Positions 24,416 to 32,852 of a stretch of DNA of 64,000 bases are shown here, piece by piece. Position numbers and translations under genes: made by a program. Under the pieces are notes generated by a model. It was not told the DNA's origin and made no database searches. It worked only from the letters and a program-made list of their open reading frames with translations. Position 1 is the first letter of the stretch; every line of letters begins with the position of its first letter. The DNA is taken from contig NZ_CP022110.1 in the NCBI RefSeq assembly GCF_000730165.1, positions 1,619,501-1,683,500 of the forward strand. The letters are read 5' to 3'. This stretch comes from Nitrospirillum viridazoti CBAmc. GTDB taxonomy: Bacteria; Pseudomonadota; Alphaproteobacteria; Azospirillales; Azospirillaceae.

Positions 24416-25717
24416 TCAGCGCTTGGTCAGCACCATGTTCCAACCGGGGCTGGCTTCCGGGAAGGAGATCTGGGTTCCCGGCGGGGCATTGTCGAAAGCC
24501 TCCACCGCTTGGTGATAAGCCTCGAATGTGCCGCTGCGCGTCGGGTACAGCCAATCCGCCCACACCCCGACCATGAAGACGCACAGCAGGGCGCAAGCGG
24601 GAATGCGGAACTTGGCCGGCGCCTTGCACGCCAGGATCAGGCAGGCGATGAAGAAGATCAGGATGGGAATGACGAAATAGCGGCCACCGTATCCCAGCAT
24701 GCCCAGCAGGGCCCATTGGTCACCCACCGGCGAGCCGGCTGGGCTTACCAGGGCGCAGGCCAGCAGGATAAGCCCGGCAAGGCAGAATTTCCGGAAGCTC
24801 GACGGCCCTTTCACCAGCGCGAAGGCAATGATGGACAGGCCCGCCAGGGCGATAACCCATGCCATCGCGGGCTCCTGCCATAGCGCGCCCTGCTTCAGGA
24901 CGCCGACGTTGGCGGTGCCCAACACGCCGCTGAGGAACACCTGATCCGTCAGCATGCGCGCCAGCCGCGTGGCACTGGCGCCCAGCACCAGGCTCTGGCG
25001 CTCCCCCGCCCCAAGGGTGAGCAGGCACAGGACCTGGATCAAGGCGGTGGATGCGACGATCGCCGCCTGAATGAAGGCATGGCGCCGTTGATCGGGGGCA
25101 GCACCCAGCCATTGCCACAGGGCGACGGGGGCCAGGAACACGCAGAATGGCCCGGTGAGCCCGCTGACCAGCAACACGCCGTACTGAAGCCCCCGCCAGC
25201 CCCGCCCCTGCGGCGCCGGCAGCACCAGCATCAGGAAGGACAGGAGCATCAGGTGCCATTGGGCATTGGTCAGGTTCAAATGGATTTCATACGAATTGGG
25301 AACGCCCAGGTAAAAGAGCACAAGCGCCCCGCGCGCCCAGAGGGACGGGACAAGCGGCGCCCCCCGCAAAAGCAAAAGAACGGCGGGCGCCACTTGGGCG
25401 ATGAAGCCGCCGGCCATCATCCACCCCGGCAGCCATCCCAGCGGCAGGGCCCGGGCGACCAGGGCCATGGCATAGGGGAAAAGGTTGATGTACCCGGCGC
25501 TGGGCATGACCAGCACCCTCAGGCCCTTGGTATAGGCGTTCTGGAACCAGATGACGCCATCCTCAGCCCACAGGGTCGGATGCATCACCCAATCCGCGTC
25601 ACGGCTGACCAGCAACGCGGACAGGACAACGATGGCCAGAATCTTGACGGCGAGGGAACCGGCCAGATGCCGCCCGACGGTCGGTCGGCTGATCAGCGGA
25701 AGAGGCGTGTCGGTCAC
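24416..25717 (-). CDS. polytopic membrane protein, possibly GT-C-type glycosyltransferase
   Basis: A 433-residue protein with about ten hydrophobic segments. A first periplasmic loop after helix 1 contains WAEDGVIWFQNAY; acidic residues at this place are typical of GT-C glycosyltransferases that use lipid-linked sugars. Later words such as NLTNAQWHLMLLSFL resemble uncharacterised membrane glycosyltransferase-like proteins. No solute-carrier motif is seen. It is not flanked by other glycan genes and has no uronate-type operator, so a role in envelope glycan modification is only a guess. The ATG at 25717 is the first in the frame. Confidence 0.6.
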   Translation of the reverse strand: MTDTPLPLISRPTVGRHLAGSLAVKILAIVVLSALLVSRDADWVMHPTLWAEDGVIWFQNAYTKGLRVLVMPSAGYINLFPYAMALVARALPLGWLPGWMMAGGFIAQVAPAVLLLLRGAPLVPSLWARGALVLFYLGVPNSYEIHLNLTNAQWHLMLLSFLMLVLPAPQGRGWRGLQYGVLLVSGLTGPFCVFLAPVALWQWLGAAPDQRRHAFIQAAIVASTALIQVLCLLTLGAGERQSLVLGASATRLARMLTDQVFLSGVLGTANVGVLKQGALWQEPAMAWVIALAGLSIIAFALVKGPSSFRKFCLAGLILLACALVSPAGSPVGDQWALLGMLGYGGRYFVIPILIFFIACLILACKAPAKFRIPACALLCVFMVGVWADWLYPTRSGTFEAYHQAVEAFDNAPPGTQISFPEASPGWNMVLTKR

Positions 25718-25856
25718 GGTCGATGCTCGCTTGATAGTATCGCTGTCGCGACCTGCAATCGACCATATCTACCGCATCAGCCGGTGCCATAGAACTTTTT
25801 CGGCCAGCATTTCCTGACGGGCACCCTCGCCGGCCCCGGTTTCCCGCATGCGGGGA

Positions 25857-26630
25857 TCACCGGGCCAGCCACCCCCCATCGACCGCCAGGACGGTGCCGT
25901 GCACATAGTCGGCAGCGGCGGAGGACAGGAACACCGCCGCCCCGCCCAAATCCTCCGGATGCCCCCAGCGGCCGGCGGGAATGCGGGCCAGGATGTCGCG
26001 GTTGCGCGTCTCGTCGTTGCGCAGCGCCTCGGTATTGTTGGTGGCGAAATAACCGGGGGCGATGGCGTTGACGTTGATGCCCTTGGCCGCCCACTCGTTG
26101 GCCAACAGCTTGGTCAAGCCCGCGATGCCGCTCTTGCTGGCGGTGTAGGACGCCACGCGGATGCCGCCCTGGAAGGACAGCATGGACGCGATGTTGATGA
26201 TCTTGCCGCCCCCTGGGCCCCCGCTTCCCTGGTTCACCATACGGCGCGCCACGGCCTGGGCCAGGAAGAAGGGCGTCTTCAGGTTCACGTTCATCACCAG
26301 GTCCCAATCGTCCTCGGAGAATTCCAGGGCGTCGGCCCGGCGGATCGTGCCGGCGTTGTTGACCAGGATGTCGATGCGGCCGAAGGCGGCGACGGCCTGG
26401 TCCACCACCTGCTGCACCACGCCAACACTGTCGAGATCGGCATGAACGAAGTGGAAGCGGGCGCCCGCCTCCGTCACCGCGGCCTCGGTCTCCAAGGGCG
26501 TGCTGCGGCCGGCGGCCACGATGTCAGCACCGGCCCGGGCCAGCGCCACGGCCAGTCCCTGCCCCAGGCCGGTGTTTGCGCCGGTGACCAGGGCCACGCG
26601 GCCGGTCAGATCGAACGGGTTGTAAGCCAT
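25857..26630 (-). CDS. kduD: 2-dehydro-3-deoxy-D-gluconate 5-dehydrogenase
   Basis: A 257-residue classical SDR. Motifs: NAD-binding TGANTGLGQG, NNAGTIRRADA, the catalytic Ser in INIASMLSFQGG, YTASK, then NAIAPGYFATNNTEALRND, which is specific for KduD. KduD reduces 3-deoxy-D-glycero-2,5-hexodiulosonate to 2-keto-3-deoxygluconate in the pectin and unsaturated-uronate pathway. It lies 14 bases after kduI and completes the uxaC-kduI-kduD operon. The ATG at 26630 follows GGAGGGCGATCCC. Length and motifs are normal for the family. Confidence 0.93.
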   Translation of the reverse strand: MAYNPFDLTGRVALVTGANTGLGQGLAVALARAGADIVAAGRSTPLETEAAVTEAGARFHFVHADLDSVGVVQQVVDQAVAAFGRIDILVNNAGTIRRADALEFSEDDWDLVMNVNLKTPFFLAQAVARRMVNQGSGGPGGGKIINIASMLSFQGGIRVASYTASKSGIAGLTKLLANEWAAKGINVNAIAPGYFATNNTEALRNDETRNRDILARIPAGRWGHPEDLGGAAVFLSSAAADYVHGTVLAVDGGWLAR

Positions 26631-26644
26631 GGGATCGCCCTCCC

Positions 26645-27496
26645 TCAGCGCAGCTGGCAGATATCCAGGACCTTCATGTCGGTGTAGTCGAGGTTTTCCC
26701 CGCCCATAGCCCAGATGAAGGAATAGTTGGCGGTGCCGGAGCCCATGTGGATGGACCAGGGCGGCGACACCACGGCCTCCTCGTTGGCGACCACGATGTG
26801 GCGGGCCAGCTCCGGCTCACCCATGAAATGAAAGACGCGCTGGTCATCCTTGATATCGAAGTAGAAATAGACCTCTGATCGGCGATCATGCAGGTGGGGC
26901 GGCATGGTGTTCCACACGCTGCCCGGCTTCAGCATGGTCAGGCCCAGCAGCAGCTGCGCCGACTGGCAGGTCTGGGGCACGATGTACTGGTAGATCGTGC
27001 GCTCGTTGCTGGTCTCCAGCGCCCCGCGCTCCAGCGGCACGGCCTGGTCGATGGAGATCTTCACTGTCTTGAAACGGGCGTGGGCCGGGGTGCTGGCCAG
27101 GTAGAACTTGGCCGGGTGGGTGGCATCGGCCGAGGCAAACACCACCATCTCCGTTCCCATGGGCACATACAGGCCGTCGTGCGACGCCAGGTCGTAGGCC
27201 GTGCCATCCACCGTGACCGTGCCGGGGCCGCCGACGTTGACGATGCCCAGTTCCCGACGCTCCAGGAAAGGCTTGCCGGCGGCCGAGGCTGGTTCCGTCT
27301 GCAGGGGCAGGTTGATGGAGGCGTCCACCGGCGCGGCGCCGCCGATGATGAAGCGTTCATTGTGGGAATAATTCAGGCTGACCTCACCGGCCACGAACAG
27401 GTCGGTGATGAGGTAGCGGTCGCGCAGCTGCTGGTTACGGGCGCCATCCATCATGTCGGGATGGGTCGCCTGATAGACCTTCTTGAACATGGCCAT
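26645..27496 (-). CDS. kduI: 5-dehydro-4-deoxy-D-glucuronate isomerase
   Basis: A 283-residue cupin isomerase. The N-terminus has [18 protein letters not shown] and the mid-region [11 protein letters not shown] typical of KduI. The metal site is visible as [17 protein letters not shown] with two His and a Glu. The C-terminal [20 protein letters not shown] is a KduI signature. It converts the unsaturated product of pectate lyases (4-deoxy-5-keto-uronate) to the diketo acid that KduD reduces. The start is ATG 27496 or the in-frame ATG two codons on. It lies in the middle of the uxaC-kduI-kduD operon. Confidence 0.95.
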   Translation of the reverse strand: MAMFKKVYQATHPDMMDGARNQQLRDRYLITDLFVAGEVSLNYSHNERFIIGGAAPVDASINLPLQTEPASAAGKPFLERRELGIVNVGGPGTVTVDGTAYDLASHDGLYVPMGTEMVVFASADATHPAKFYLASTPAHARFKTVKISIDQAVPLERGALETSNERTIYQYIVPQTCQSAQLLLGLTMLKPGSVWNTMPPHLHDRRSEVYFYFDIKDDQRVFHFMGEPELARHIVVANEEAVVSPPWSIHMGSGTANYSFIWAMGGENLDYTDMKVLDICQLR

Positions 27497-27574
27497 TCTC
27501 CCCGTTTGTTTGTGGTTCTCCCCGGAAGGGGAAGGAGGCGGTGCCGGGCCTCAACACCCGGCGCCGCCCCGGCA

Positions 27575-28993
27575 TCAGTCCAGCTTGTAGGCGCGCTTGG
27601 GCAAGCGGTAGGCCAAGTCCACCGCTACCTCCGCCGCGTCGTCCTCATCGATGCGGTGTTCCGCCACCAGGCGCGCCAGGAAGGCGCAATCCACCCGACG
27701 GGCCACGTCGTGCCGGGCGGGGATGGACAGGAAGGCGCGGGTGTCGTCGTTGAAGCCCACGGTGTTGTAGAAGCCCGCCGTTTCCGTCGTCTGCTCGCGG
27801 AAGCGCATCATCCCCTCCGGGCTGTCGTGGAACCACCAGGCGGGGCCCAGCTTCAGCACCGGGTAATGTCCGGCCAGCGGCGCCAGCTCGCGGGCATAGA
27901 CCGTCTCATCCAGGGTGAACAGGATGACGGACAGGCGCGGATCGTTGCCGTAGCGGTCCAGCAGCGGCTTCAGCGCATGGACATATTCGGTACGCAGCGG
28001 GATGTCGGCGCCCTTGTCGCGGCCATAGCGCTGGAAGATCTGGTGGTTGTGATTGCGGAAGGAACCGGGGTGGATCTGCATGACCAGCCCATCCTCCAGG
28101 CTCATGCCCGCCATCTCGGTCAGCATCTGGGCGCGGAACAGCTCGGCATCCGCCGCCGTGAAGGTACCCTTGACCACGCGGGCGAACAGGGCCTCGGCCT
28201 CGGCCGGTGACAGGTCGGCGGTGGCGGCGGTGACGTGGCCATGGTCGCTGCTGGTGGCGCCCACGGCTTTGAAGTCGATGCGGCGCTTGCGGTGCGCGTC
28301 GAGATAGCCCCGCCAGCTGTAAACGTCCTCGCCGGTGATGGCGGCGAACCGCTCCATGGCCGGACGGAAGTTCTCATGCTCCGGATCGATGACGGCATCC
28401 GGGCGATAGGCGGTGATGACCTTGCCCGTCCAGCCGCTGTCGCGGATGGCCTCATGATGGGCCAGCGTGTCCACCGGGCTTTCCGTGGTGGCGATGACCT
28501 CGATGTTGAAGCGCTCGAACAGGGCGCGGGGGCGGAACTCCTCCATCGCCAGCTTGGCGGTGATGGTGTCGAAGTACAGGTCAGAGGTCTCGGCGCTCAG
28601 CTTCACATCCAGGCCGAAGACCTGGGTGAAGACATGGTTCAGCCAGGTGGAGGACGGGGTGCCCCGGAACAGGTGGAAATTGCTGGCCAGCAGGCGCCAA
28701 GCCTCGCGCGGGTCCACATCGGGGGCCGGCTGGCCGGCGGCCGGTATGCCCAGCTGCTCCAAGGTCACGCCCTGGCTGTACAGCATGCGGTAGAGGTAGT
28801 GGTCGGGCTGCAGCAGCAGGGCGGTGGCGTTGGGGAAGGCCTCGTTACCGGCGAACCACGACGGGTCGGTGTGGCCATGCGGACTGATGATGGGCAGTCC
28901 CTTCACCGCCGCGTAGAGGCGCCGCGCGATGGCGCGGACCGCAGGATCGGCGGGGAATAGGCGATCGTCGTGCAGGGTCAGATTCTGGGCCAT
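27575..28993 (-). CDS. uxaC: glucuronate (uronate) isomerase
   Basis: A 472-residue amidohydrolase-fold isomerase, full length. The metal-binding region PIISPHGHTDPSWFAG carries the first two His. The central WRGYLDAHRKRRIDFKAVGA, the segment MQIHPGSFRNHN and the C-terminal SIPARHDVARRVDC are UxaC signatures. It converts D-glucuronate to fructuronate and D-galacturonate to tagaturonate, the substrates of the UxuB/UxaB-type reductase at 15377. The ATG at 28993 follows AAGGAAGG. It is the first gene of the operon, with the operator at 29104-29113 110 bases upstream. Confidence 0.95.
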   Translation of the reverse strand: MAQNLTLHDDRLFPADPAVRAIARRLYAAVKGLPIISPHGHTDPSWFAGNEAFPNATALLLQPDHYLYRMLYSQGVTLEQLGIPAAGQPAPDVDPREAWRLLASNFHLFRGTPSSTWLNHVFTQVFGLDVKLSAETSDLYFDTITAKLAMEEFRPRALFERFNIEVIATTESPVDTLAHHEAIRDSGWTGKVITAYRPDAVIDPEHENFRPAMERFAAITGEDVYSWRGYLDAHRKRRIDFKAVGATSSDHGHVTAATADLSPAEAEALFARVVKGTFTAADAELFRAQMLTEMAGMSLEDGLVMQIHPGSFRNHNHQIFQRYGRDKGADIPLRTEYVHALKPLLDRYGNDPRLSVILFTLDETVYARELAPLAGHYPVLKLGPAWWFHDSPEGMMRFREQTTETAGFYNTVGFNDDTRAFLSIPARHDVARRVDCAFLARLVAEHRIDEDDAAEVAVDLAYRLPKRAYKLD

Positions 28994-29103
28994 CGGGCCT
29001 TCCTTCACTATCCGCCAAGATGCGGCAAACGTTGTTGCAGGAACGGCGTCCGGATGTCCGGTAGGCCGCTCTCCTCCCGCCCCATTTGGTAACGGTCTTG
29101 GTA

Positions 29104-29113
29104 ACCGGTGTCA
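29104..29113. promoter_or_regulatory. candidate operator upstream of uxaC-kduI-kduD
   Basis: ACCGGTGTCA with GGTA on the left and AATTT on the right. It lies 110 bases upstream of uxaC and 45 bases past the 3' end of the LacI-type regulator gene. Confidence 0.65.
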
Positions 29114-29158
29114 ATTTCGCATCGCACATTCGGTGCCGAAACAGGCGAAGGTTGGAGA

Positions 29159-30274
29159 TCAACCCCGGGGCGGCACAGAGGACTCGCGCACGACCATGCG
29201 GCTGACAACGCCGGTGGCGGTGTGTCCTTCCTCCTCATCGCTGGAAATGCGGATGATCAGCTTTTCCGCCGCCAGCCGCCCCAGATCCTTGGCCGGCAGG
29301 CGCACGGTGGTCAGCGACGGCCACAGCCGGGTGGCGATGGGACTGTCGTCGAAGCCCACGATGGTCAGGTCGCGGGGAATGCTGATGCCCAGGCGCTGCG
29401 CCGTCTTGTAGACACCGGCCGCCATCTCGTCGTTGCTGGCGAAAATGGCCGTGGGCCGGGGTTCCCGCGTCAGCAGGCGGGTGGCGCAGACCTCGCCGGA
29501 TTCGAAGGTGTAAGCGCCCTCCTCCACCATCTCTGGACGCAGGGTGATGCCGTGGCTTTTCAAAGCGCTGACGAAGCTTTCGCGGCGTTCGTGGGCGGAG
29601 CGGTGACGCGACGGGCCGGCGATGAAACCGATGTCGCGGTGACCCAGAGCGGCCAGATGTTCCGCCACCTCCGCCGCCCCCTGGCGGTCGTTGTAGACCA
29701 CCATGTTGGCGGCCTCGTCCAGCGACACGGCGGACAGGCGGACATAGCGGCAGCCCAGGTCGCGCAGCACCTCGACCAGCTGCGGATTTTCCGACGCGGG
29801 CGGCACGACGATGACGCCGTCCAGGTTCTGGCGCTGCACGAACTGCTTGGCGTCGTTCAGGAAATGCGGGCTTTTCTGGTCGCAGGGATGCACCACCAGT
29901 TCGAACCCCGCCAGGCGGCAGGCGGCCAGCACACCCTCCTGGATATTCACGATGAACTGGGCGTTGGGGTTGTCATAGACCAGGCCCAGCAGGAAGGACC
30001 GCTGGAAGGCCAGCCCGCGCGCCTGGGGGCTGGGCACGTAGCCGATCTGCTCGATGATGCCGTTGATGATGGTGCGCGTCTCTTCATTCACGAAGGGCGA
30101 CTGGTTGATGACGCGCGACACCGTCTTCTTGGACACGTGCGCCAGGCGGGCCACATCATTGATGGTGGGCGGCCGGTCCAGGGTCCAGGTCACGGCCTCC
30201 ACGGCCACGGTCTGGATGGCGGCGGCACGTCCCCGCCGGGGGCGCCCCCTACGCGGCGCGGCATCCTGGGTCAT
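29159..30274 (-). CDS. LacI family transcriptional regulator, candidate master regulator of the uronate locus
   Basis: A 371-residue LacI/GalR regulator with an Arg-rich N-terminal extension of about 35 residues. The DNA-binding domain reads PTINDVARLAHVSKKTVSRV with the hinge helix near SPQARGLAFQ. The periplasmic-binding-like core follows, with GLVYDNPNAQFI, DGVIVVPP, GHRDIGFIAG, AIFASNDEMAAGVY and TIVGFDDSPIA. Such proteins usually repress catabolic genes until a sugar-derived inducer binds. It sits between the uxaC-kduI-kduD operon and the divergent pectate lyase gene, each of which has a TGACACCGGT site. The link to that site is inference from position and from the palindromic, central-CG nature of the site. 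Confidence 0.92.
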   Translation of the reverse strand: MTQDAAPRRGRPRRGRAAAIQTVAVEAVTWTLDRPPTINDVARLAHVSKKTVSRVINQSPFVNEETRTIINGIIEQIGYVPSPQARGLAFQRSFLLGLVYDNPNAQFIVNIQEGVLAACRLAGFELVVHPCDQKSPHFLNDAKQFVQRQNLDGVIVVPPASENPQLVEVLRDLGCRYVRLSAVSLDEAANMVVYNDRQGAAEVAEHLAALGHRDIGFIAGPSRHRSAHERRESFVSALKSHGITLRPEMVEEGAYTFESGEVCATRLLTREPRPTAIFASNDEMAAGVYKTAQRLGISIPRDLTIVGFDDSPIATRLWPSLTTVRLPAKDLGRLAAEKLIIRISSDEEEGHTATGVVSRMVVRESSVPPRG

Positions 30275-30560
30275 CGCTGGTCTTCTCGTTCTTCTTCAGG
30301 ACTTCTTTTTGAAGTGCCTGTTTCCAAAATCCTACCATGCCGCGTCCCGCGCGCCGCCGCAAAAGAGATTTGTTTTTCTTTCCCACGGCCCTTGCCCCGG
30401 CCCCTCCCCCCACCCGGGCGTCATTCCGCCGCACCCCCGGAACTGTACTCTTGCCCCCTTAGGAAACCGGTGTCATTTATTGACGCCGAGAGCGGGGTCC
30501 AGCACGCTTGACGTGTCGCGGCCCGCCATCGCCATAACAAACATCTGGGAGGATAGACCG
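30275..30560. other. divergent intergenic region between regulator and pectate lyase genes
   Basis: 286 bases without a gene. The half next to the regulator is T/A-rich; the half next to the lyase is GC-rich and contains the operator at 30466-30475. Both promoters must lie here. Confidence 0.6.
30466..30475. promoter_or_regulatory. candidate operator upstream of the pectate lyase gene
   Basis: ACCGGTGTCA preceded by GGAA and followed by TTTAT. It ends 85 bases upstream of the pectate lyase start and 190 bases from the start of the divergent regulator gene. Confidence 0.65.
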
Positions 30561-31913
30561 TTGATCAGACGTATTCTGGCCACCACCGCCATGGCCACGC
30601 TGCTGGCCGCCGGTGGCGTGGCCAATAGCAGCGCCGGTGCCGCCGAGAACGCGGACCAGCTGGCCTTCCCCGGCGCCGTGGGCTGGGCGGCGCACACGCC
30701 CGGCGGGCGCGGCGGCAAGATCATCAAGGTGACCAACCTGAACAATGAGGGGCCCGGCTCCTTCCGCGAGGCCATCGAGACCAAGGGCCCGCGTATCATC
30801 GTGTTCGAGGTCGGCGGCGTCATCGACCTGAACCAGAAGACCCTCAAGCTGGATGAGCCCTTCGTCACCATCGCCGGGCAGACCGCCCCCTCCCCCGGCA
30901 TCACCCTGATCCGCGGCGGCATGGACGTCAGCGCCCACGACGTGGTGATGCAGCACATCCGCATCCGCGTGGGCGATGCCGGCGCCCCCAAGAAAAGTGG
31001 CTGGGAAGAGGACGCCTTCAGCACGATGAAGGCCGCCTACAACGTCATCGTCGACCATTGCAGCCTGACCTGGGCCACGGATGAGAACCTGTCCGCCTCC
31101 GGCCCCCGCTTCAATGGCAACACACCGGAGGAATGGCGCGAGCACACTTCGCACCGCATCACCTATTCCAACAACATCATCGCCGAGGGCCTGGCCCGCG
31201 CCACCCACCTGAAGATCGAACACTCCAAGGGCTCGCTCATCCACGACAACATCACCGACATCCTGATCGTCGGCAATCTGTACGCCCACAATGTGGAGCG
31301 CAGCCCCCTGTTCAAGGGCGGCGTCCACGGCGTCATCGTCAATAACCTGATCTACGATCCCGGCCAGCGGGCGGTGCACTACAACCTGCAGGCCGAGGAG
31401 TGGGGCGACCATCCCTACCAGGTGGGCCAGATGGCGGCGGTGGGCAACGTGCTGCGGGCCGGCCCCTCCACCCCCACGCCGCTGGCGTTCCTGGAGATCG
31501 GCGGCTATGGCGACCTGGAGTACTATGGCAAGGACAACATCGCCGTGGACCGCGCGGGCGAGCCGCTGCCCCTGATGGGCCGCTACACCACCTCGCCCGC
31601 CAAGGTGATCGAGATGGACAAGCCGCCGCTGTGGCCGGAAGGCCTGACGCCCCTGCCCGCGGCCGAGGTGCAGAAGTCCGTGTTGCACAACGCCGGGGCC
31701 CGCCCCTGGGACCGCGACTACGACGACGTGCGCCTGCTGGCCGACGTGGCCGAGGGCCGGGGTGAAATCATCAACAGCCAGGACGACATCCACGGCTATC
31801 CCAATGAAAAGCCCAGCACCCGGCCCTTCAACCCCGCCGACTGGAACCTGGACGACATGACCCCGCGCACCGCGACGGCGCTGGATGCCAAGTCCAAGGC
31901 CCGGGGAACCTGA
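30561..31913 (+). CDS. secreted pectate lyase (parallel beta-helix, PL1-like)
   Basis: A 450-residue protein with a signal peptide (MIRRILATTAMATLLAAGGV, cleaved near AGA-AEN). The mature N-terminus AFPGAVGWAAHTPGGRGG and the repeated VTNLNNEGPGSFREAIE mark pectate-lyase-type beta-helices. The segment YNVIVDHCSLTWATDENL matches the conserved IDH region of family 1 lyases, and repeated helix rungs such as ITYSNNIIAEGL follow. It cleaves polygalacturonate by beta-elimination to unsaturated oligomers, whose end product feeds KduI. The start is a TTG at 30561 after a strong GGGAGG. A terminator follows at 31936. Exact subfamily and substrate are uncertain. Confidence 0.88.
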   Translation: MIRRILATTAMATLLAAGGVANSSAGAAENADQLAFPGAVGWAAHTPGGRGGKIIKVTNLNNEGPGSFREAIETKGPRIIVFEVGGVIDLNQKTLKLDEPFVTIAGQTAPSPGITLIRGGMDVSAHDVVMQHIRIRVGDAGAPKKSGWEEDAFSTMKAAYNVIVDHCSLTWATDENLSASGPRFNGNTPEEWREHTSHRITYSNNIIAEGLARATHLKIEHSKGSLIHDNITDILIVGNLYAHNVERSPLFKGGVHGVIVNNLIYDPGQRAVHYNLQAEEWGDHPYQVGQMAAVGNVLRAGPSTPTPLAFLEIGGYGDLEYYGKDNIAVDRAGEPLPLMGRYTTSPAKVIEMDKPPLWPEGLTPLPAAEVQKSVLHNAGARPWDRDYDDVRLLADVAEGRGEIINSQDDIHGYPNEKPSTRPFNPADWNLDDMTPRTATALDAKSKARGT

Positions 31914-31935
31914 TATAGGGGAGCCCCCAAACGAC

Positions 31936-31973
31936 AAAGGGCGGCGCCCGCATGAGACGCCGCCCTTTTTCTT
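31936..31973 (+). terminator. rho-independent terminator after the pectate lyase gene
   Basis: A perfect 11-bp stem (31936-31946 with 31958-31968), an 11-base loop, and a T-rich tail (TTTCTTT). It lies 23 bases after the lyase stop and just before the end of the convergent gene. Confidence 0.9.
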
Positions 31974-31988
31974 TGATCCGGACCCGGC

Positions 31989-32636
31989 TTATTTCTTCGG
32001 CTGGTCCGCCGGCTTGTCGGCGGGCTTGTCAGCCGGCTTCGGGGCCGGCGGCGGCCCCAGGCTCTGCAGCGCGGGCGCCAGGCCGCCCAGCTGCACCGGC
32101 ACGTCCATCGGCGTCTTGTCCGGCTTGGCGTAGCGCACCATCAATACCTTGCCGGTGGTGAACTGCTTCAGCACATCCTGGTCCAGGTTCGCGGAGGCGA
32201 TGCAACCGCCCTGCTGGCACAGGGTCAGCGGCAGGGGGATGGGCTTGGCGCCGTCCAGCGTCAGTTGCAGGCCCGGCTGCACCGGTGTGCCCAGCGGCAC
32301 GGTGATGACCAGAACCGGCTTGCCGTCGGCCGACATGTAGCCGATCTGGACATGCAGCACGATGGCGTTGCCCGGGTTGGCGATGGCGAACTGCTCGACA
32401 TAGCAGACGTCGCCGCCATTGGCGTCCTTGGCGCAATTCTTGGCCCAGGGCGGCCCCGCCGGCTTCTGCGCCTCGGCCGCAGTGGACTTGGCCGAGCTGG
32501 CCTTGTGATGCTGGTACAGCATGATGCCGCCCACGGTCAGCAGCCCCAGCAGCAGCAGCAGGCCGATCACGATGAGGGGGGTGCGCGAACCGCCGGTGGA
32601 TGCGGTGGCGGGCGCGGGGTCCTCTTTATTGGTCAT
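31989..32636 (-). CDS. invasion-associated locus B (IalB) family protein
   Basis: A 215-residue protein with one N-terminal membrane anchor (about residues 20-38, PLIVIGLLLLLGLLTVGGI), so the rest is periplasmic. The IalB core contains WAKNCAKDANGGDVCYVEQF and LTLCQQGGCIASANLD with four cysteines that probably form two disulphides. The tail carries a short repeat of KPAD units, ending PKK. IalB-family proteins are widespread in alphaproteobacteria; their role outside Bartonella is poorly known. The ATG at 32636 is used. It is convergent with the pectate lyase gene and not functionally linked to it as far as I can see. Confidence 0.85.
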   Translation of the reverse strand: MTNKEDPAPATASTGGSRTPLIVIGLLLLLGLLTVGGIMLYQHHKASSAKSTAAEAQKPAGPPWAKNCAKDANGGDVCYVEQFAIANPGNAIVLHVQIGYMSADGKPVLVITVPLGTPVQPGLQLTLDGAKPIPLPLTLCQQGGCIASANLDQDVLKQFTTGKVLMVRYAKPDKTPMDVPVQLGGLAPALQSLGPPPAPKPADKPADKPADQPKK

Positions 32637-32852
32637 GGATATGCTTTTTTCTGTTTAGGACGCGATACCGCCCGGGCCCGGGTGCCCCAGCCCCCGGGGC
32701 GACAACGATCAGACACGGGATTGTGGGGAGAAGCCGGTATCCGGTCAACCTCTCGCTCCATCCGGCGACGGGCTCGACCGCCCCATGCCGCGTCACCCCG
32801 GCCCCACCCTGTTCATAAGGATGGGACCGGGCGCGCATACCGTCACAAATGG

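Noticed and set aside
22281-25717. SDR, AraC and membrane protein genes as part of the uronate regulon
   Set aside because: No TGACACCGGT site occurs in this segment, and the SDR/AraC pair has its own divergent layout. They are treated as an unrelated insert within the locus.
31999-32045. Short repeat resembling a CRISPR or tandem array
   Set aside because: It is the coding repeat for the KPAD-rich tail of the IalB-type protein, with no spacers.
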